A stretch of 64,000 nucleotides of DNA from JAFNGF01 sp964567045 (GTDB lineage Bacteria; Planctomycetota; Phycisphaerae; Sedimentisphaerales; Anaerobacaceae). This document shows, in pieces, positions 18,093 to 26,399 of this stretch. Positions within the stretch are counted from its first letter, which is position 1, and each line of letters starts with the position of its first letter. The position numbers and the translations under genes are program-made. The notes beneath the pieces are model-generated. The model saw only the letters and a program-made list of their open reading frames with translations, was not told the DNA's origin and made no database searches. The stretch spans positions 49,881 to 113,880 of the forward strand of contig CAZMLE010000005.1 of the NCBI GenBank assembly GCA_964567045.1, read 5' to 3'.

Positions 18093-18737
18093 ATGGTAAA
18101 AAACGGCAAATTTTTCATATCAGCCATTAATGGTAATGAATTTATATCCTCCGTATGGGATCCTTATGTTTATCGTCGTAACAGTGATACTGATACGCTT
18201 TCGCATTATGCAACCGTTCAAAAAGTAGGTCCAAAACTGGTTTCCGTTAAATCTATTCCTTTCAAACCAATTGAATATAAAGATATTCCTCATGGCAATT
18301 ACCTCACTTTTGCCCTTGAACACAGGGACATTTGTGATTCAACAAGTTTACCTGTAGTTGGAGAAGGCATTTTGTTATTCGGTACGATGCGTGCTTATCT
18401 TGGAAATATTTTAGTGACTCCTTTAGCAGAATGGGTTAACCATAAATCCCCTCTTTACTTTCATGTTAAATCAGAATTTGTTATTATCTCACCACGCGAC
18501 GAACTATCATATTTTTGGCTTGCCTACATGCGAAATAAAAGGTTTTTGGAGAATCTACCTTTGGGAACTGGCGGCACTAGACCCAGGGTTCATCCTAAAA
18601 CAATCGGTCAGACTCCTGTAAAAGTACCTCCCTTAAAAATAAGAAAGGAGATCCATGAAAAATTAAAAGACTTAGCTCAAGTTGAGTGGTCCAACTATAG
18701 AAATGTAGCTTTGACTGTCAATTCCCTGAATGTCTAA
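18093..18737 (+). CDS. Specificity subunit, single target-recognition domain (HsdS-like)
   Basis: 214 residues, about half a normal HsdS. One target-recognition domain is visible: GEGILLFGTMRAYLGNILVT, then FWLAYMRNKRFLENLPLGTG, then the diagnostic PRVHPKTIGQTPVKVPPL before a C-terminal helix that normally forms the dimer spacer. A single domain suggests a homodimer reading a palindromic split site, as for half-size S subunits. Start 1 bp after the methylase; its end overlaps the next gene by 8 bp. Confidence 0.82.
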   Translation: MVKNGKFFISAINGNEFISSVWDPYVYRRNSDTDTLSHYATVQKVGPKLVSVKSIPFKPIEYKDIPHGNYLTFALEHRDICDSTSLPVVGEGILLFGTMRAYLGNILVTPLAEWVNHKSPLYFHVKSEFVIISPRDELSYFWLAYMRNKRFLENLPLGTGGTRPRVHPKTIGQTPVKVPPLKIRKEIHEKLKDLAQVEWSNYRNVALTVNSLNV

Positions 18738-19482
18738 TATGCCAGAAATTACTCCTCATGAAATTCGCGTCTTACAGAAAGAACTCGAACCATTAATTGG
18801 TTTGCGGGTTGATTGGTTATCTTTACCTGAAAAAGCCTTACCGGGTTTTGAACCGAGTCAGATCGCGGTAATTGTCAATACAATTCTCGATGCGGCTATG
18901 CCGCAAATCGAATTATTGGCTACCAACCCTGAAAATCGTGCCAAACTTGAGCACATGGGGTTATCAAAGGCTACTGGAGAAATAGGAGACCGAGAGCATT
19001 ATCCTGATTACATTCATAAATCAGGTTATAGAGTTGAGTTGAAAGGATTATTTGTCGATAACTTGTCACTCAAATTTAAGCGACCTCCCACAAGAAGAGA
19101 ACCTTCGGCGCGTTTGAAGGAAAACGTAACAATTAGAGAAGTCAATCCAGAAAAAGATGTTCTTATGCTTGCTGCTGTACAACTCCAAGAATTGGTTGGG
19201 ATTTGTCATCCGGTCATAATTGATATTGGCTTGTTTTCCATGATTGAGTGCATTCGTGCACGGGATAATAGACTTTTACAAACTGGGGGTAGATGGCATA
19301 AAGGTATTCCGCAAGTTGTGAGGAAGAATAGTCAGATTAAGTTCCGTAAAAAACAGCTATTAAGAGATGATGATTTTGAAAAGGATACCAATTTTGGTAA
19401 GTTGAAACGTATTCCCTACGCCCCGTTACAAGACTTTATGCGCAAACATGGGGCGATTGGCAAGAACAATGATGATGAATAA
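18730..19482 (+). CDS. Putative restriction endonuclease, PD-(D/E)XK type
   Basis: 250 residues, with no homologue recognised by name. The active-site signature is clear: Pro92-Asp93, then VELKG with Glu103 and Lys105, the PD-x9-E-x-K spacing of PD-(D/E)XK nucleases. The N-terminal 70 residues are helical and acidic. The C-terminus is Lys/Arg-rich (KNSQIKFRKKQLLRDDD) and may bind DNA. There is no helicase/translocase domain, so this is not HsdR. Its 8-bp overlap with the specificity gene argues that it belongs to the same system. AT-rich like its two partners. Confidence 0.72.
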   Translation: MSNMPEITPHEIRVLQKELEPLIGLRVDWLSLPEKALPGFEPSQIAVIVNTILDAAMPQIELLATNPENRAKLEHMGLSKATGEIGDREHYPDYIHKSGYRVELKGLFVDNLSLKFKRPPTRREPSARLKENVTIREVNPEKDVLMLAAVQLQELVGICHPVIIDIGLFSMIECIRARDNRLLQTGGRWHKGIPQVVRKNSQIKFRKKQLLRDDDFEKDTNFGKLKRIPYAPLQDFMRKHGAIGKNNDDE

Positions 19483-19649
19483 ATGGTAAGGAAATTCTAA
19501 GGGAAATTAGGAATATCCACAGTTTTTCATCCTGACATAATGCCTCTTTACCCCCAAAATCCAACAAACAAAAGCTGAAAACCCCCATATCTAAAATTTT
19601 GTTGCCTTGCGGCAGTTGTTGCGGTAAAAGAATTAAGAAAATAGGAGAG

Positions 19650-19740
19650 CAGAAGACAGAAGACAGAAGACAGAGGACAGAAGACAGAAGACAGAGGACA
19701 GAAGACAGAGGACAGAAGACAGAGGACAAAAGACAGGAAA
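19650..19740. repeat. Tandem array of 7-bp CAGARGA units
   Basis: Eleven CAGAAGA or CAGAGGA units and one CAAAAGA in register from 19650 to 19733. The array sits between the restriction cassette and fabG, at the right edge of the insertion. Similar words on the other strand (CTTCTGTCCTCTGTCCTCT) occur at 32281-32300. Confidence 0.9.
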
Positions 19741-19788
19741 TAGAATTGCGAATGGTATGGAGCGTTTAGAACATAGGAGAATAAAAGA

Positions 19789-20526
19789 ATGCCGGAAAAG
19801 AGGCTTGCTGTTATAACAGGAGCTGCCAGGGGCATAGGCCGGGCAATTGTCTTCGAGCTGCTCAAGCAAGGCCGGATCGTCGCCGGGCTGGACATAAATG
19901 CCGAGCAGTTGGGCGAGCTTGCAAACGCTGTAAAAGAAGCGGGCTTTACGATTATTACTAAGTGTGTTGATATAACTAAGACAGAGGAATTCACGCAGAC
20001 GCTGGAGTCGCTTGCCTCGGAGCACGGGGGGATAGGTATATTAGTGAACAATGCCGGGATTACGCGTGACAACTTGCTTATCCGCATGAGCGATGAGGAG
20101 TTTGACACGGTGCTGGAAGTGAACTTGCGGGCGGCTTTTGTGGCAATGCGGGTTGCTGCAAGATATATGATGAGAAATAAATTCGGAAGAATAATCAATA
20201 TCAGCTCCGTTTCGGGCGTTATTGGCAACGCCGGCCAGGCCAATTACTCGGCCAGCAAGGCAGGACTTATCGGAATCACCAAAACCGTTGCCCGCGAACT
20301 GGCTAAAAAGAACGTTACCGCAAATTGTATTGCCCCCGGCTTTATAGATACGGAGATGAGCAGGAAGCTGCCCGAACCGGTCATAGAGGCGGCAACGCAG
20401 TTGATTCCGATGCGCAGGATGGGCAGCGTCGAGGATGTTGCTAAAGCGGTGGCGTTTCTTGCCAGCGACGAGGCCGGCTATATTACCGGCCAGGTTCTTT
20501 GCGTGGACGGAGGAATGGCCATGTAA
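19789..20526 (+). CDS. fabG: 3-oxoacyl-ACP reductase
   Basis: 245 residues, classical short-chain dehydrogenase. The NADP site GAARGIGRA, NNAGITRDNL, the catalytic YSASKAG (Tyr and Lys), and the C-terminal YITGQVLCVDGGMAM are all standard for FabG. It reduces 3-ketoacyl-ACP in chain elongation. It should follow fabD but is separated by the restriction cassette. An AGGAG site lies about 8 bp before its ATG. Confidence 0.96.
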   Translation: MPEKRLAVITGAARGIGRAIVFELLKQGRIVAGLDINAEQLGELANAVKEAGFTIITKCVDITKTEEFTQTLESLASEHGGIGILVNNAGITRDNLLIRMSDEEFDTVLEVNLRAAFVAMRVAARYMMRNKFGRIINISSVSGVIGNAGQANYSASKAGLIGITKTVARELAKKNVTANCIAPGFIDTEMSRKLPEPVIEAATQLIPMRRMGSVEDVAKAVAFLASDEAGYITGQVLCVDGGMAM

Positions 20527-20553
20527 GAGGGAACAAAAAAAAGAAAAAAATAT

Positions 20554-20582
20554 TTGTACAGGGCCGAGTTAGCAGGTAATAT
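20554..20582 (+). promoter_or_regulatory. Possible promoter for acpP-fabF
   Basis: TTGTAC (20554-20559), 17-bp spacer, TAATAT (20577-20582), in the 168-bp spacer after fabG. A small perfect palindrome GCCAACTGTTGGC follows at about 20602-20614. ACP is usually needed in large amounts, so an extra promoter here is plausible. Confidence 0.4.
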
Positions 20583-20694
20583 ACCGGCCAACGTGTTGAA
20601 GCAGCCGGCCAACTGTTGGCAACATTTGCGATGATGGGGAGCCAATTGTAAGGGTACAAGAGAAATTGCTTTTGCGTTAGGGAGGATAAAACAA

Positions 20695-20967
20695 GTGAGT
20701 ATTGATGACGTGGATGCTCAGGCAATTGCACAGAAAGTCATTGAGATAATCAGTGAGCAGATGGGCGTAGACAAGTCTGAAATAACACGCGAAACATCGT
20801 TTATCAACGATCTAAATGCCGACTCTCTGGATACAGTTGAGCTGGTTATGGAGTTTGAGGACGAATTTGATATGAGCATCCCTGACGAAGAAGCCGAGAA
20901 GATCCAGACGGTCGGCGCTGCGGTCGACTACATTACCAACGCAGCCAAGTCGAAAAAGCGAGAGTAG
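20695..20967 (+). CDS. acpP: Acyl carrier protein
   Basis: 90 residues. The phosphopantetheine-bearing Ser is in [18 protein letters not shown], and the acidic four-helix pattern is typical. A GTG start at 20695 is preceded by a strong GGGAGG site. Twelve extra N-terminal residues and a basic tail (KSKKRE) distinguish it slightly from E. coli AcpP. fabF starts 13 bp downstream. Confidence 0.96.
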   Translation: MSIDDVDAQAIAQKVIEIISEQMGVDKSEITRETSFINDLNADSLDTVELVMEFEDEFDMSIPDEEAEKIQTVGAAVDYITNAAKSKKRE

Positions 20968-20980
20968 CGAATAGATTAGC

Positions 20981-22225
20981 ATGAACAGACGGCGAGTTGT
21001 TATTACAGGCTTAGGTTGTGTCACGGCCTTAGCTGAATCTCCCAGCGAACTTTTTGCTGCCTTGTGCGCCGGCAAGAGCGGCGTTTCCCTGATAGAATCC
21101 TTTGATGCCAGCGCATTTCCTGTAAGGTTCGGCGGCGAGATAAAGACCTTCAAGGCGACCGGCTATGTCGATCGGCGGGAAAGCAAGCGAATGGACCGCT
21201 TCACGCAGTTTGCTGTGGCTGCCGCTATCCAGGCCGTCAACGACAGCGGTCTTGATTTCTCCAGAGAAGACCCTTGGCGGGTGGGCGTCATTGTGGGGAC
21301 AGGCATAGGCGGCATCAAGGAGATCGAAGAGCAACACATAACGCTTCTGGAAAGAGGGCCACGGAAGGTCTCACCTTTCGCTATTCCCAGGCTTATGGCC
21401 AATGCAGCCAGCGGGACCATCGCTATACACTACGGACTTAAGGGTCCCAATTTTTGTATCTCCAGCGCCTGTGCCTCGGCCAATCACGGCATTGGTGAGG
21501 CGTTTTGTAATATTCTTGCCGGGCGAAGTGACATCATAGTCACCGGCGGCACCGAAGCCGCCCTTACACCTATGGGATTGGCTTCCTTCTGCGCGGCCAG
21601 ATCGCTGAGCACTCGAAACGACAACCCTACGGCAGCCTCCAGACCGTTTGATAGAGATAGGGACGGGTTTGTTCTGGCTGAGGGCGCAGGTATCGTGATT
21701 TTAGAGGAATATGAGCACGCCAAGAAACGCGGAGCAAATATGTACGCTGAACTTCTCGGCTATAGCGCAACCGATGATGGTTATCACATCACCGCCCCCC
21801 TGCCAGATGGCAACGGCGCAGCCGTAACCATGGAGCTGGCCTTGAAGGATGCGGGCATAGAAAAGGAGAAAGTTGATTACATCAATGCCCACGGGACCGC
21901 CACGGAGCTAAACGACATAGCTGAAAGCGCAGCCGTCAGGTCTGTTTTCCGCCAGCGTGCATACAAGATACCGGTGAGCTCGACAAAAAGCAGTCTCGGA
22001 CATCAGCTTGGCGCCAGCGCCGCGGTGGAGATGATTATATGTGTAAAAGCGATAAATGAGTCTCTCATCCCCCCTACCATCAACCTGGAAAATCAGGATC
22101 AGCGTTGCGACCTGAAGATGGATTTTGTGCCGCTGAAAGCCCGAGAGGCTGAGGTGAATGTCGCAATGAGCAACTCGTTTGGCTTCGGCGGGCATAATTC
22201 CTGCCTGGTCGTGGGCAAGGTTTAG
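20981..22225 (+). CDS. fabF: 3-oxoacyl-ACP synthase II (KAS II)
   Basis: 414 residues, full length. Catalytic Cys in SSACASANHG, His in NAHGTATELND and His in SSLGHQLGASA are in place, as is the C-terminal NSFGFGGHN glycine loop. It elongates acyl chains using the ACP encoded immediately upstream. It ends the fab operon; the convergent HNH-AP2 pseudogene ends 4 bp beyond. Confidence 0.96.
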   Translation: MNRRRVVITGLGCVTALAESPSELFAALCAGKSGVSLIESFDASAFPVRFGGEIKTFKATGYVDRRESKRMDRFTQFAVAAAIQAVNDSGLDFSREDPWRVGVIVGTGIGGIKEIEEQHITLLERGPRKVSPFAIPRLMANAASGTIAIHYGLKGPNFCISSACASANHGIGEAFCNILAGRSDIIVTGGTEAALTPMGLASFCAARSLSTRNDNPTAASRPFDRDRDGFVLAEGAGIVILEEYEHAKKRGANMYAELLGYSATDDGYHITAPLPDGNGAAVTMELALKDAGIEKEKVDYINAHGTATELNDIAESAAVRSVFRQRAYKIPVSSTKSSLGHQLGASAAVEMIICVKAINESLIPPTINLENQDQRCDLKMDFVPLKAREAEVNVAMSNSFGFGGHNSCLVVGKV

Positions 22226-22229
22226 CACA

Positions 22230-22892
22230 CTATTTAGCACCCAAATTCATGTGGGGTCTCTCGCGTTTTCCTTCATCTGCGAAATTCAAGGCCGCGAACC
22301 GCCCGTGGTATTTCCGTGCCGCTCTATCGTATGCCTTTGCCGCCTCGACTTCGCTGTCAAAACAACCAAGGTGTATTCTTTTGCCATTGTGCCTTATAGC
22401 GGCTCGCCATTTTTTCGTCTGGCTGATAAACCAAACACCCTGCTATCTTGAGGCAGCATTAATCCTGGGATGCCGGACGTTTCGAGCATTGCCAGCCAGC
22501 GTGGCAACGCGTAGGTTTGCTCTTCTGTTATCCAGGCCATCGTGATTGATGTGGTCGGCAACGAGTCCTTCAGGCACGTCAATGACCATACGGTGCATTT
22601 TTATAGTCAATAGCTTCTTAGGATTCTTGGACCACTGGCCCCTGACGGCATAAAATATACCTCTGGTCTTAGCAGCATACCATTTATATTTAGCCAGGCG
22701 AGAATAGTCGGCTGGGTCGACGATGGCGAATTTTCCCTGCGTTAAGGGTATCCTTCTGAAGGCGTAGCCGTAGCGCAGCCACCGATAAAGAAGCGCCAAG
22801 ACCACGATGGGCTTTTCGATCCAATCTGGAATGGTAAGGACGATTTTGGTGATTTTCGCCCCCCGCTGCACGCGCAAAAAGCGAAATTCCAA
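22230..22892 (-). pseudogene. HNH-AP2 homing-endonuclease-like gene with an internal amber stop
   Basis: The N-terminal part (22443-22892, 149 codons) carries an HNH nuclease domain: MHRMVIDVP, then ADHINHDGLDNRRANLR, typical of HNH/AP2 proteins. A TAG at 22443-22445 stops it right where the AP2 DNA-binding domain should begin. In the same frame the sequence continues to 22230 and encodes a near-perfect AP2 domain: WRAAIRHNGKRIHLGCFDSE, then EAAKAYDRAARKYHG and AALNF. A single base change therefore seems to have cut one gene in two. It is either a fresh pseudogene or expressed as an HNH fragment. Such genes are mobile and often free-standing. Confidence 0.85.
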
Positions 22893-23173
22893 GCACTGAA
22901 TCCGTATTTTTCAACTATGGGAGGCCTGACAGAGCCTCCATAATTGGAGCGATCTGCGCGTTTGATGCGAAAAATCGCCGAAAAACAAAAAGAGCCGGAA
23001 GCGTAAGCGCCCGGCCAAAAAACGCAGTCAAGCCACACGGCAACGGCAGAAATGATTCAAACCACAGATTACGCAGATTACACAGTATTATATACAGGCA
23101 TCTGTTGGGTTTGTGGATATAATAGATGCTGGCGTGGGATAAGATTATTTTCGCTTCATTAAGAGCATGACAA
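22893..23173. other. Non-coding spacer with hairpins and a repeat word
   Basis: No gene seen. It includes a small hairpin (GGAGGC, then GCCTCC) at about 22920-22939 and the word AACCACAGATTACGCAGATT (23060-23085), which recurs at 37406-37464. A TATAAT-like sequence near 23115 could serve the next gene, but no good -35 is seen. Confidence 0.45.
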
Positions 23174-23509
23174 ATGGCCAAAAGAATGATATTCGTGGTC
23201 GTGTTCGTTCCGGTGCATTTTTGCCTGACGCTGCTTTTGCTTCAGTACTACTGGTTCAATTACAACTCGCGGGTGCCCGGCCTGTTTGGCCAGATTTGTC
23301 ACGTTGTGGCCGCTACATTTGCCGTACCGCTGCTGACACTTTTGGGCGCAACCAGCATCAGTGAATACTCGCCCCTGTGGCTGCAACTTTTGGGTTTGGC
23401 CTTTTACAGCCTGCTCTGGGCTATTTTTGTATTAGCCGTATGGGCCATCATCAAGCGTTTTTTCTGCTTCAAAGTGGCAGTCTGTTCAAAGACCTTCAGA
23501 TTTCCTTGA
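23174..23509 (+). CDS. Small integral membrane protein, unknown
   Basis: 111 residues with three strongly hydrophobic segments (IFVVVFVPVHFCLTLLLL; VAATFAVPLLTLLG; LGLAFYSLLWAIFVLAVWAI) and a basic, Cys-containing tail. No family recognised. The regular helix lengths support a real gene, but the RBS is weak. Confidence 0.5.
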   Translation: MAKRMIFVVVFVPVHFCLTLLLLQYYWFNYNSRVPGLFGQICHVVAATFAVPLLTLLGATSISEYSPLWLQLLGLAFYSLLWAIFVLAVWAIIKRFFCFKVAVCSKTFRFP

Positions 23510-23716
23510 ATTCTGGCTGGCCGTCAATGGAGTGTAATTATGACTGAGAAACAACGAGCCGTTTTTCCGCAGTATTTGGCAGTCTAATGATCCTCGTCGC
23601 GCTGTTATTTCATCTGGGCAATCTAAGCAGGAGAAATGGGACTACCCACCCAAGCCCTGCCGCGGACACGGTAGGGAAATGAGACTTGATTGTGGCATGC
23701 TCGGCATACCTACCTT

Positions 23717-23899
23717 TTATTCGGGCGTTCCCTGCGCTGGTTCTTTGGCCTCAAATTCACCGCACCAGTGGTCGATGCTCACCTGGCACCAATTTATCTT
23801 TAGCGCGTTTGGCCTCGGTGCGTATCGTCGGCATTCGCCGAGCGCCTCCTTTTTTTCAATATAGAACCGGCATTGCCCACATCGTTCGTTGTGTTTCAT
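23717..23899 (-). CDS. Small cysteine-rich protein
   Basis: About 60 residues. Five cysteines lie in the pattern C-x2-C, then GECRRYAP, a WCQV segment and WCGEF. The spacing (CGQCRFY, GECRRYAP, HWCGEF) looks like a small metal- or Fe-S-binding family common as hypothetical proteins; the exact role is unknown. The ATG at 23899 has GAGG about 7 bp upstream, better than the more distal start at 23911. Confidence 0.6.
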   Translation of the reverse strand: MKHNERCGQCRFYIEKKEALGECRRYAPRPNALKINWCQVSIDHWCGEFEAKEPAQGTPE

Positions 23900-24376
23900 A
23901 GCTGTCCTCACTTTCTCAGGCTTCTGACTCTATAGAGTTGTAGCCCCCCGGTCAACACGCCGTCCTGAGCGAAGTCGAAGGATCCTCGAAAGTTTATCCT
24001 GACGCGGTCTCGGCCGTCCTCATCGTGTCGCTCCCCAGCAAGGGGCTACTGCGGACAAGGATTAGGCCCAATTCTCTACCCTCTTATTCCTGTGTTTTTC
24101 TTAGTTTTCGCGTCTTTACGACCTGCCAAATTGCCGTCAGAAGGTCAAAAAACTGGATATTTCTCCAAAACCACTATATATGGGAAAAAATTGCTTGACA
24201 TTTACGAGATATTGGGCATGAATAAGGTTCATAAATTGAGCCGGCTGTGCGGACAGTCGGCGTTGCCTGAATAGGCTTTAGTAGCCCTATTAGACACACT
24301 GACCTCCGTTTCCAGTTGGCTTCTATGGTTGGCCGTGCAAACATAAACAATCACTGTTCGTTGAAAGGATTGTATC
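23900..24376. other. Non-coding spacer with a CCTGAGCGAAGTCGAAGG element
   Basis: No gene seen. The stretch at about 23962-23982 (GTCCTGAGCGAAGTCGAAGG) is the complement-type partner of the element found inside a coding region at 57425-57467. Confidence 0.5.
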
Positions 24377-24652
24377 ATGGTAGGCAGAAAGGAATCTGTT
24401 ACGAGGGTAATTGATGGAGACACTTTTCAGACTGCTTCACGGACGCGGTCAGTGCGGTTGGCCAATGTCGATGCCCCGGAAAAAGGTACGAGAGGAGGTG
24501 CCGCAGCCACAAAGGCATTAAGAAATCTTATCGGTGGCCAAAAGGTTGAAGTCCAGACCGTGGCTCGGGATGATTACGGACGGGCTATCGCAAATGTCAA
24601 AGTGAATGGCAGATCGGTCAATAAGGCCATGAGGAACAAACTTAAACGATAG
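24377..24652 (+). CDS. Minimal staphylococcal-nuclease-like protein
   Basis: 91 residues, about two thirds of a usual SNase domain. Core motifs are present: VIDGDTF (10-16), VRLANVDAPE with Arg27, Asp32 and Glu35, and DDYGRA with Arg69. These correspond to the catalytic Arg/Glu/Arg and the calcium-binding Asp residues. The C-terminal helices of the family are missing; the protein ends soon after the last OB-fold strand. No signal peptide, so it would be cytoplasmic. Its activity is uncertain because of the short form. It lies 20 bp before the metallo-beta-lactamase gene on the same strand. Confidence 0.7.
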   Translation: MVGRKESVTRVIDGDTFQTASRTRSVRLANVDAPEKGTRGGAAATKALRNLIGGQKVEVQTVARDDYGRAIANVKVNGRSVNKAMRNKLKR

Positions 24653-24672
24653 TATTTTGTAGTGTTAGTCAC

Positions 24673-25548
24673 ATGAGCAATTTTACAGATCTGCTAAGCT
24701 ACATGTATCCTTCCATGAAGGAGCCACGTTTTACTTTGAAGCTCTGGGATGTGGGTCACGGTTTGTCCATATGGATTCAGACTCCGGCTGGTCACAACCA
24801 TTGGATCGACCTTGGAAAAACGGAGCATTTCTCGCCATCGCAACATGTCAAGCACATGTACAACGTAGATAGTATGGACTATCTAATAATCAGTCACCCA
24901 GACAAAGATCATCTGGAAGACCTTCCAAGCTTCTTAGAAAGTTTTGGCGACCCGAGGGTAATTCTTCGAAATAGAAGCCTTCCCGAAGACGAGAAATATG
25001 GGGACTTGAACTTGGACTACCAGAAAGAGTTTAAGAAACTCGACATGCGTTTTACTCAAGACGTTGAATGGAACAGAAATCCTGCAAATCCGAAATATAA
25101 CGGGGGACTTGAATATCTTACTCGGCAGAACGCGTATAGTGATGAGCTCAAGGGGAATAACACCTCTGTAGTTACAATGGTTCTTTACAAAGAATTATTG
25201 ATAGTGTGTCCGGGAGACATCGAACCAACAGGCTGGGAATCTTTATGGAATAGAAATGGCTCTGACTTTGAAAGACTTATAAATCGTGCCCATACTCGCG
25301 TACTCGTTGCTCCTCACCATGGAAGGAAAAGCGGATATTCAAGGAATATGATGGAGGTGGTTGAACCTCATCTTGTTATCATAAGTGATATTTGGGGAGC
25401 TTCGGAAACTCAAGATGAATACCGGACGAAACCTATTGGAATAAGCCAGCATGGGCAGAAAATACCATATTTCTCAACAAAGCTACATGGCCGAGTCGAA
25501 ATAAGCGAGACATATTCAGGGGATTTTGAGTACCATCAATATGAATGA
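24673..25548 (+). CDS. ComEC-like metallo-beta-lactamase-fold hydrolase
   Basis: 291 residues without transmembrane helices. The fold is signed by LKLWDVGHGLSIWIQ, SHPDKDHLED (H-x-D-x-D-H, His75/Asp77/Asp79/His80), CPGDIEP and APHHGRKSGYS. That is the pattern of the soluble C-terminal domain of ComEC/Rec2 and its stand-alone relatives. Stand-alone ComEC-like MBL proteins are frequent in defence islands and plasmids, often with a membrane partner, and such a partner follows at 25618. The substrate is unknown; a nuclease or phosphodiesterase is the family expectation. Confidence 0.75.
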   Translation: MSNFTDLLSYMYPSMKEPRFTLKLWDVGHGLSIWIQTPAGHNHWIDLGKTEHFSPSQHVKHMYNVDSMDYLIISHPDKDHLEDLPSFLESFGDPRVILRNRSLPEDEKYGDLNLDYQKEFKKLDMRFTQDVEWNRNPANPKYNGGLEYLTRQNAYSDELKGNNTSVVTMVLYKELLIVCPGDIEPTGWESLWNRNGSDFERLINRAHTRVLVAPHHGRKSGYSRNMMEVVEPHLVIISDIWGASETQDEYRTKPIGISQHGQKIPYFSTKLHGRVEISETYSGDFEYHQYE

Positions 25549-25617
25549 AAACTGAACTGGGCAACTCGATTATCAGCCCGATCAGAATCGAAATAAGTCA
25601 TTGGTGAGGGGATCACT

Positions 25618-26103
25618 ATGATAAAGGTGATTATTTACCTACTTATAGTTTTGTGCGTTGCGTTTTCTATCTTTGTGATCGACCAGGTGACAGAGATGCC
25701 CTCTTGGTATGTGGGTGGACTTCTTTTCCTAAGGTGTACTATAGTCGGTGTCCTCGGAGGAATTCTTTACTGTCTGAGGTCTGTGTACATTAACAGGTGC
25801 GTAAGAAAAACGTGGGACAAAGACTGGGAAGTATGGTACTATCTTCGGCCGATCACGAGTGGAATAAGCGGTCTTGTAAGTTGCGTTTTTCTCAAGGCTG
25901 GACTTTTAGTTCTTGAGGCTGCGCCAAAGGGCGAAGGTATATCTTTCGGTTACTTAGCCATCGCCTTCATAGCCGGGTACAACGTTGATAACTTTCTGAA
26001 GAAGCTTGAATCTATCGCATCCTCGGTATGGGGTATCGATAAATCACGTGCGTCGACCAATTTTCAACAGAATACTCAAGAAAATGAGCCAGGGGAAGAA
26101 TAA
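25618..26103 (+). CDS. Four-helix membrane protein next to the MBL gene
   Basis: 161 residues. Four hydrophobic segments: IIYLLIVLCVAFSIFVI; FLRCTIVGVLGGILYCL; LRPITSGISGLVSCVFLKAG; and FGYLAIAFIAGYNVDNFL. A cytoplasmic hydrophilic tail ends in NEPGEE. The YLRP..G.. and AFIAGY segments resemble a widespread family of bacterial membrane proteins of unknown role. GAGGGG lies before the ATG. The 69-bp gap allows co-transcription with the MBL gene. Confidence 0.65.
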   Translation: MIKVIIYLLIVLCVAFSIFVIDQVTEMPSWYVGGLLFLRCTIVGVLGGILYCLRSVYINRCVRKTWDKDWEVWYYLRPITSGISGLVSCVFLKAGLLVLEAAPKGEGISFGYLAIAFIAGYNVDNFLKKLESIASSVWGIDKSRASTNFQQNTQENEPGEE

Positions 26104-26156
26104 GTCTCTTTCTGTAACTTATTGAGTCTGGAAACACCACTTTGAAGTGACGACCA

Positions 26157-26190
26157 TTTTAGGCCGTCGCCGTTGCGGCGACGGCTAAAC
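26157..26190. repeat. Long GC-rich palindrome TTTAGGCCGTCGCCG
   Basis: TTTTAGGCCGTCGCCG is followed by a short loop and CGGCGACGGCTAAA, an almost perfect palindrome. Its right side overlaps the end of the purE remnant. It is related to 878-903. Confidence 0.75.
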
Positions 26191-26394
26191 AAAAGCAAAA
26201 TCCGTGTCAGTCGGCGAAATCTGTGTCGAACAAGCCTTTTGCTGCTGAGTTTTCTTGAACTGGACGAGTTTTTTGGCCAGGTTCTTATCTGTGAGGGCCA
26301 GGATTTGTACCGCGAACAGGGCGGCATTTTTGGCGCCTGCTTTTCCGATAGCCATCGTTGCTACCGGCACGCTGGGCAAGGTCACAGCCCACAA
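26185..26394 (-). pseudogene. 3' remnant of purE (AIR carboxylase)
   Basis: The minus strand encodes PVATMAIGKAGAKNAALFAV followed by QILALTDKNLAKKL, the unmistakable C-terminal helices of PurE. Upstream the frame loses similarity around 26394 and there is no trace of the PurE N-terminus or its active-site loop (GSxSDW). The fragment ends in unrelated residues read from the palindrome at 26157-26190. A deletion or rearrangement joined this stub to the mnmA promoter region; the functional purE must be elsewhere or absent. Confidence 0.75.
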
Positions 26395-26399
26395 AATGA

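Noticed and set aside
19650..19740. Possible CRISPR array
   Set aside because: Units are 7 bp in direct contact, with no spacers and no cas genes.
23539..23586. 15-codon ATG frame after the membrane protein gene
   Set aside because: Too short to support without conservation data.
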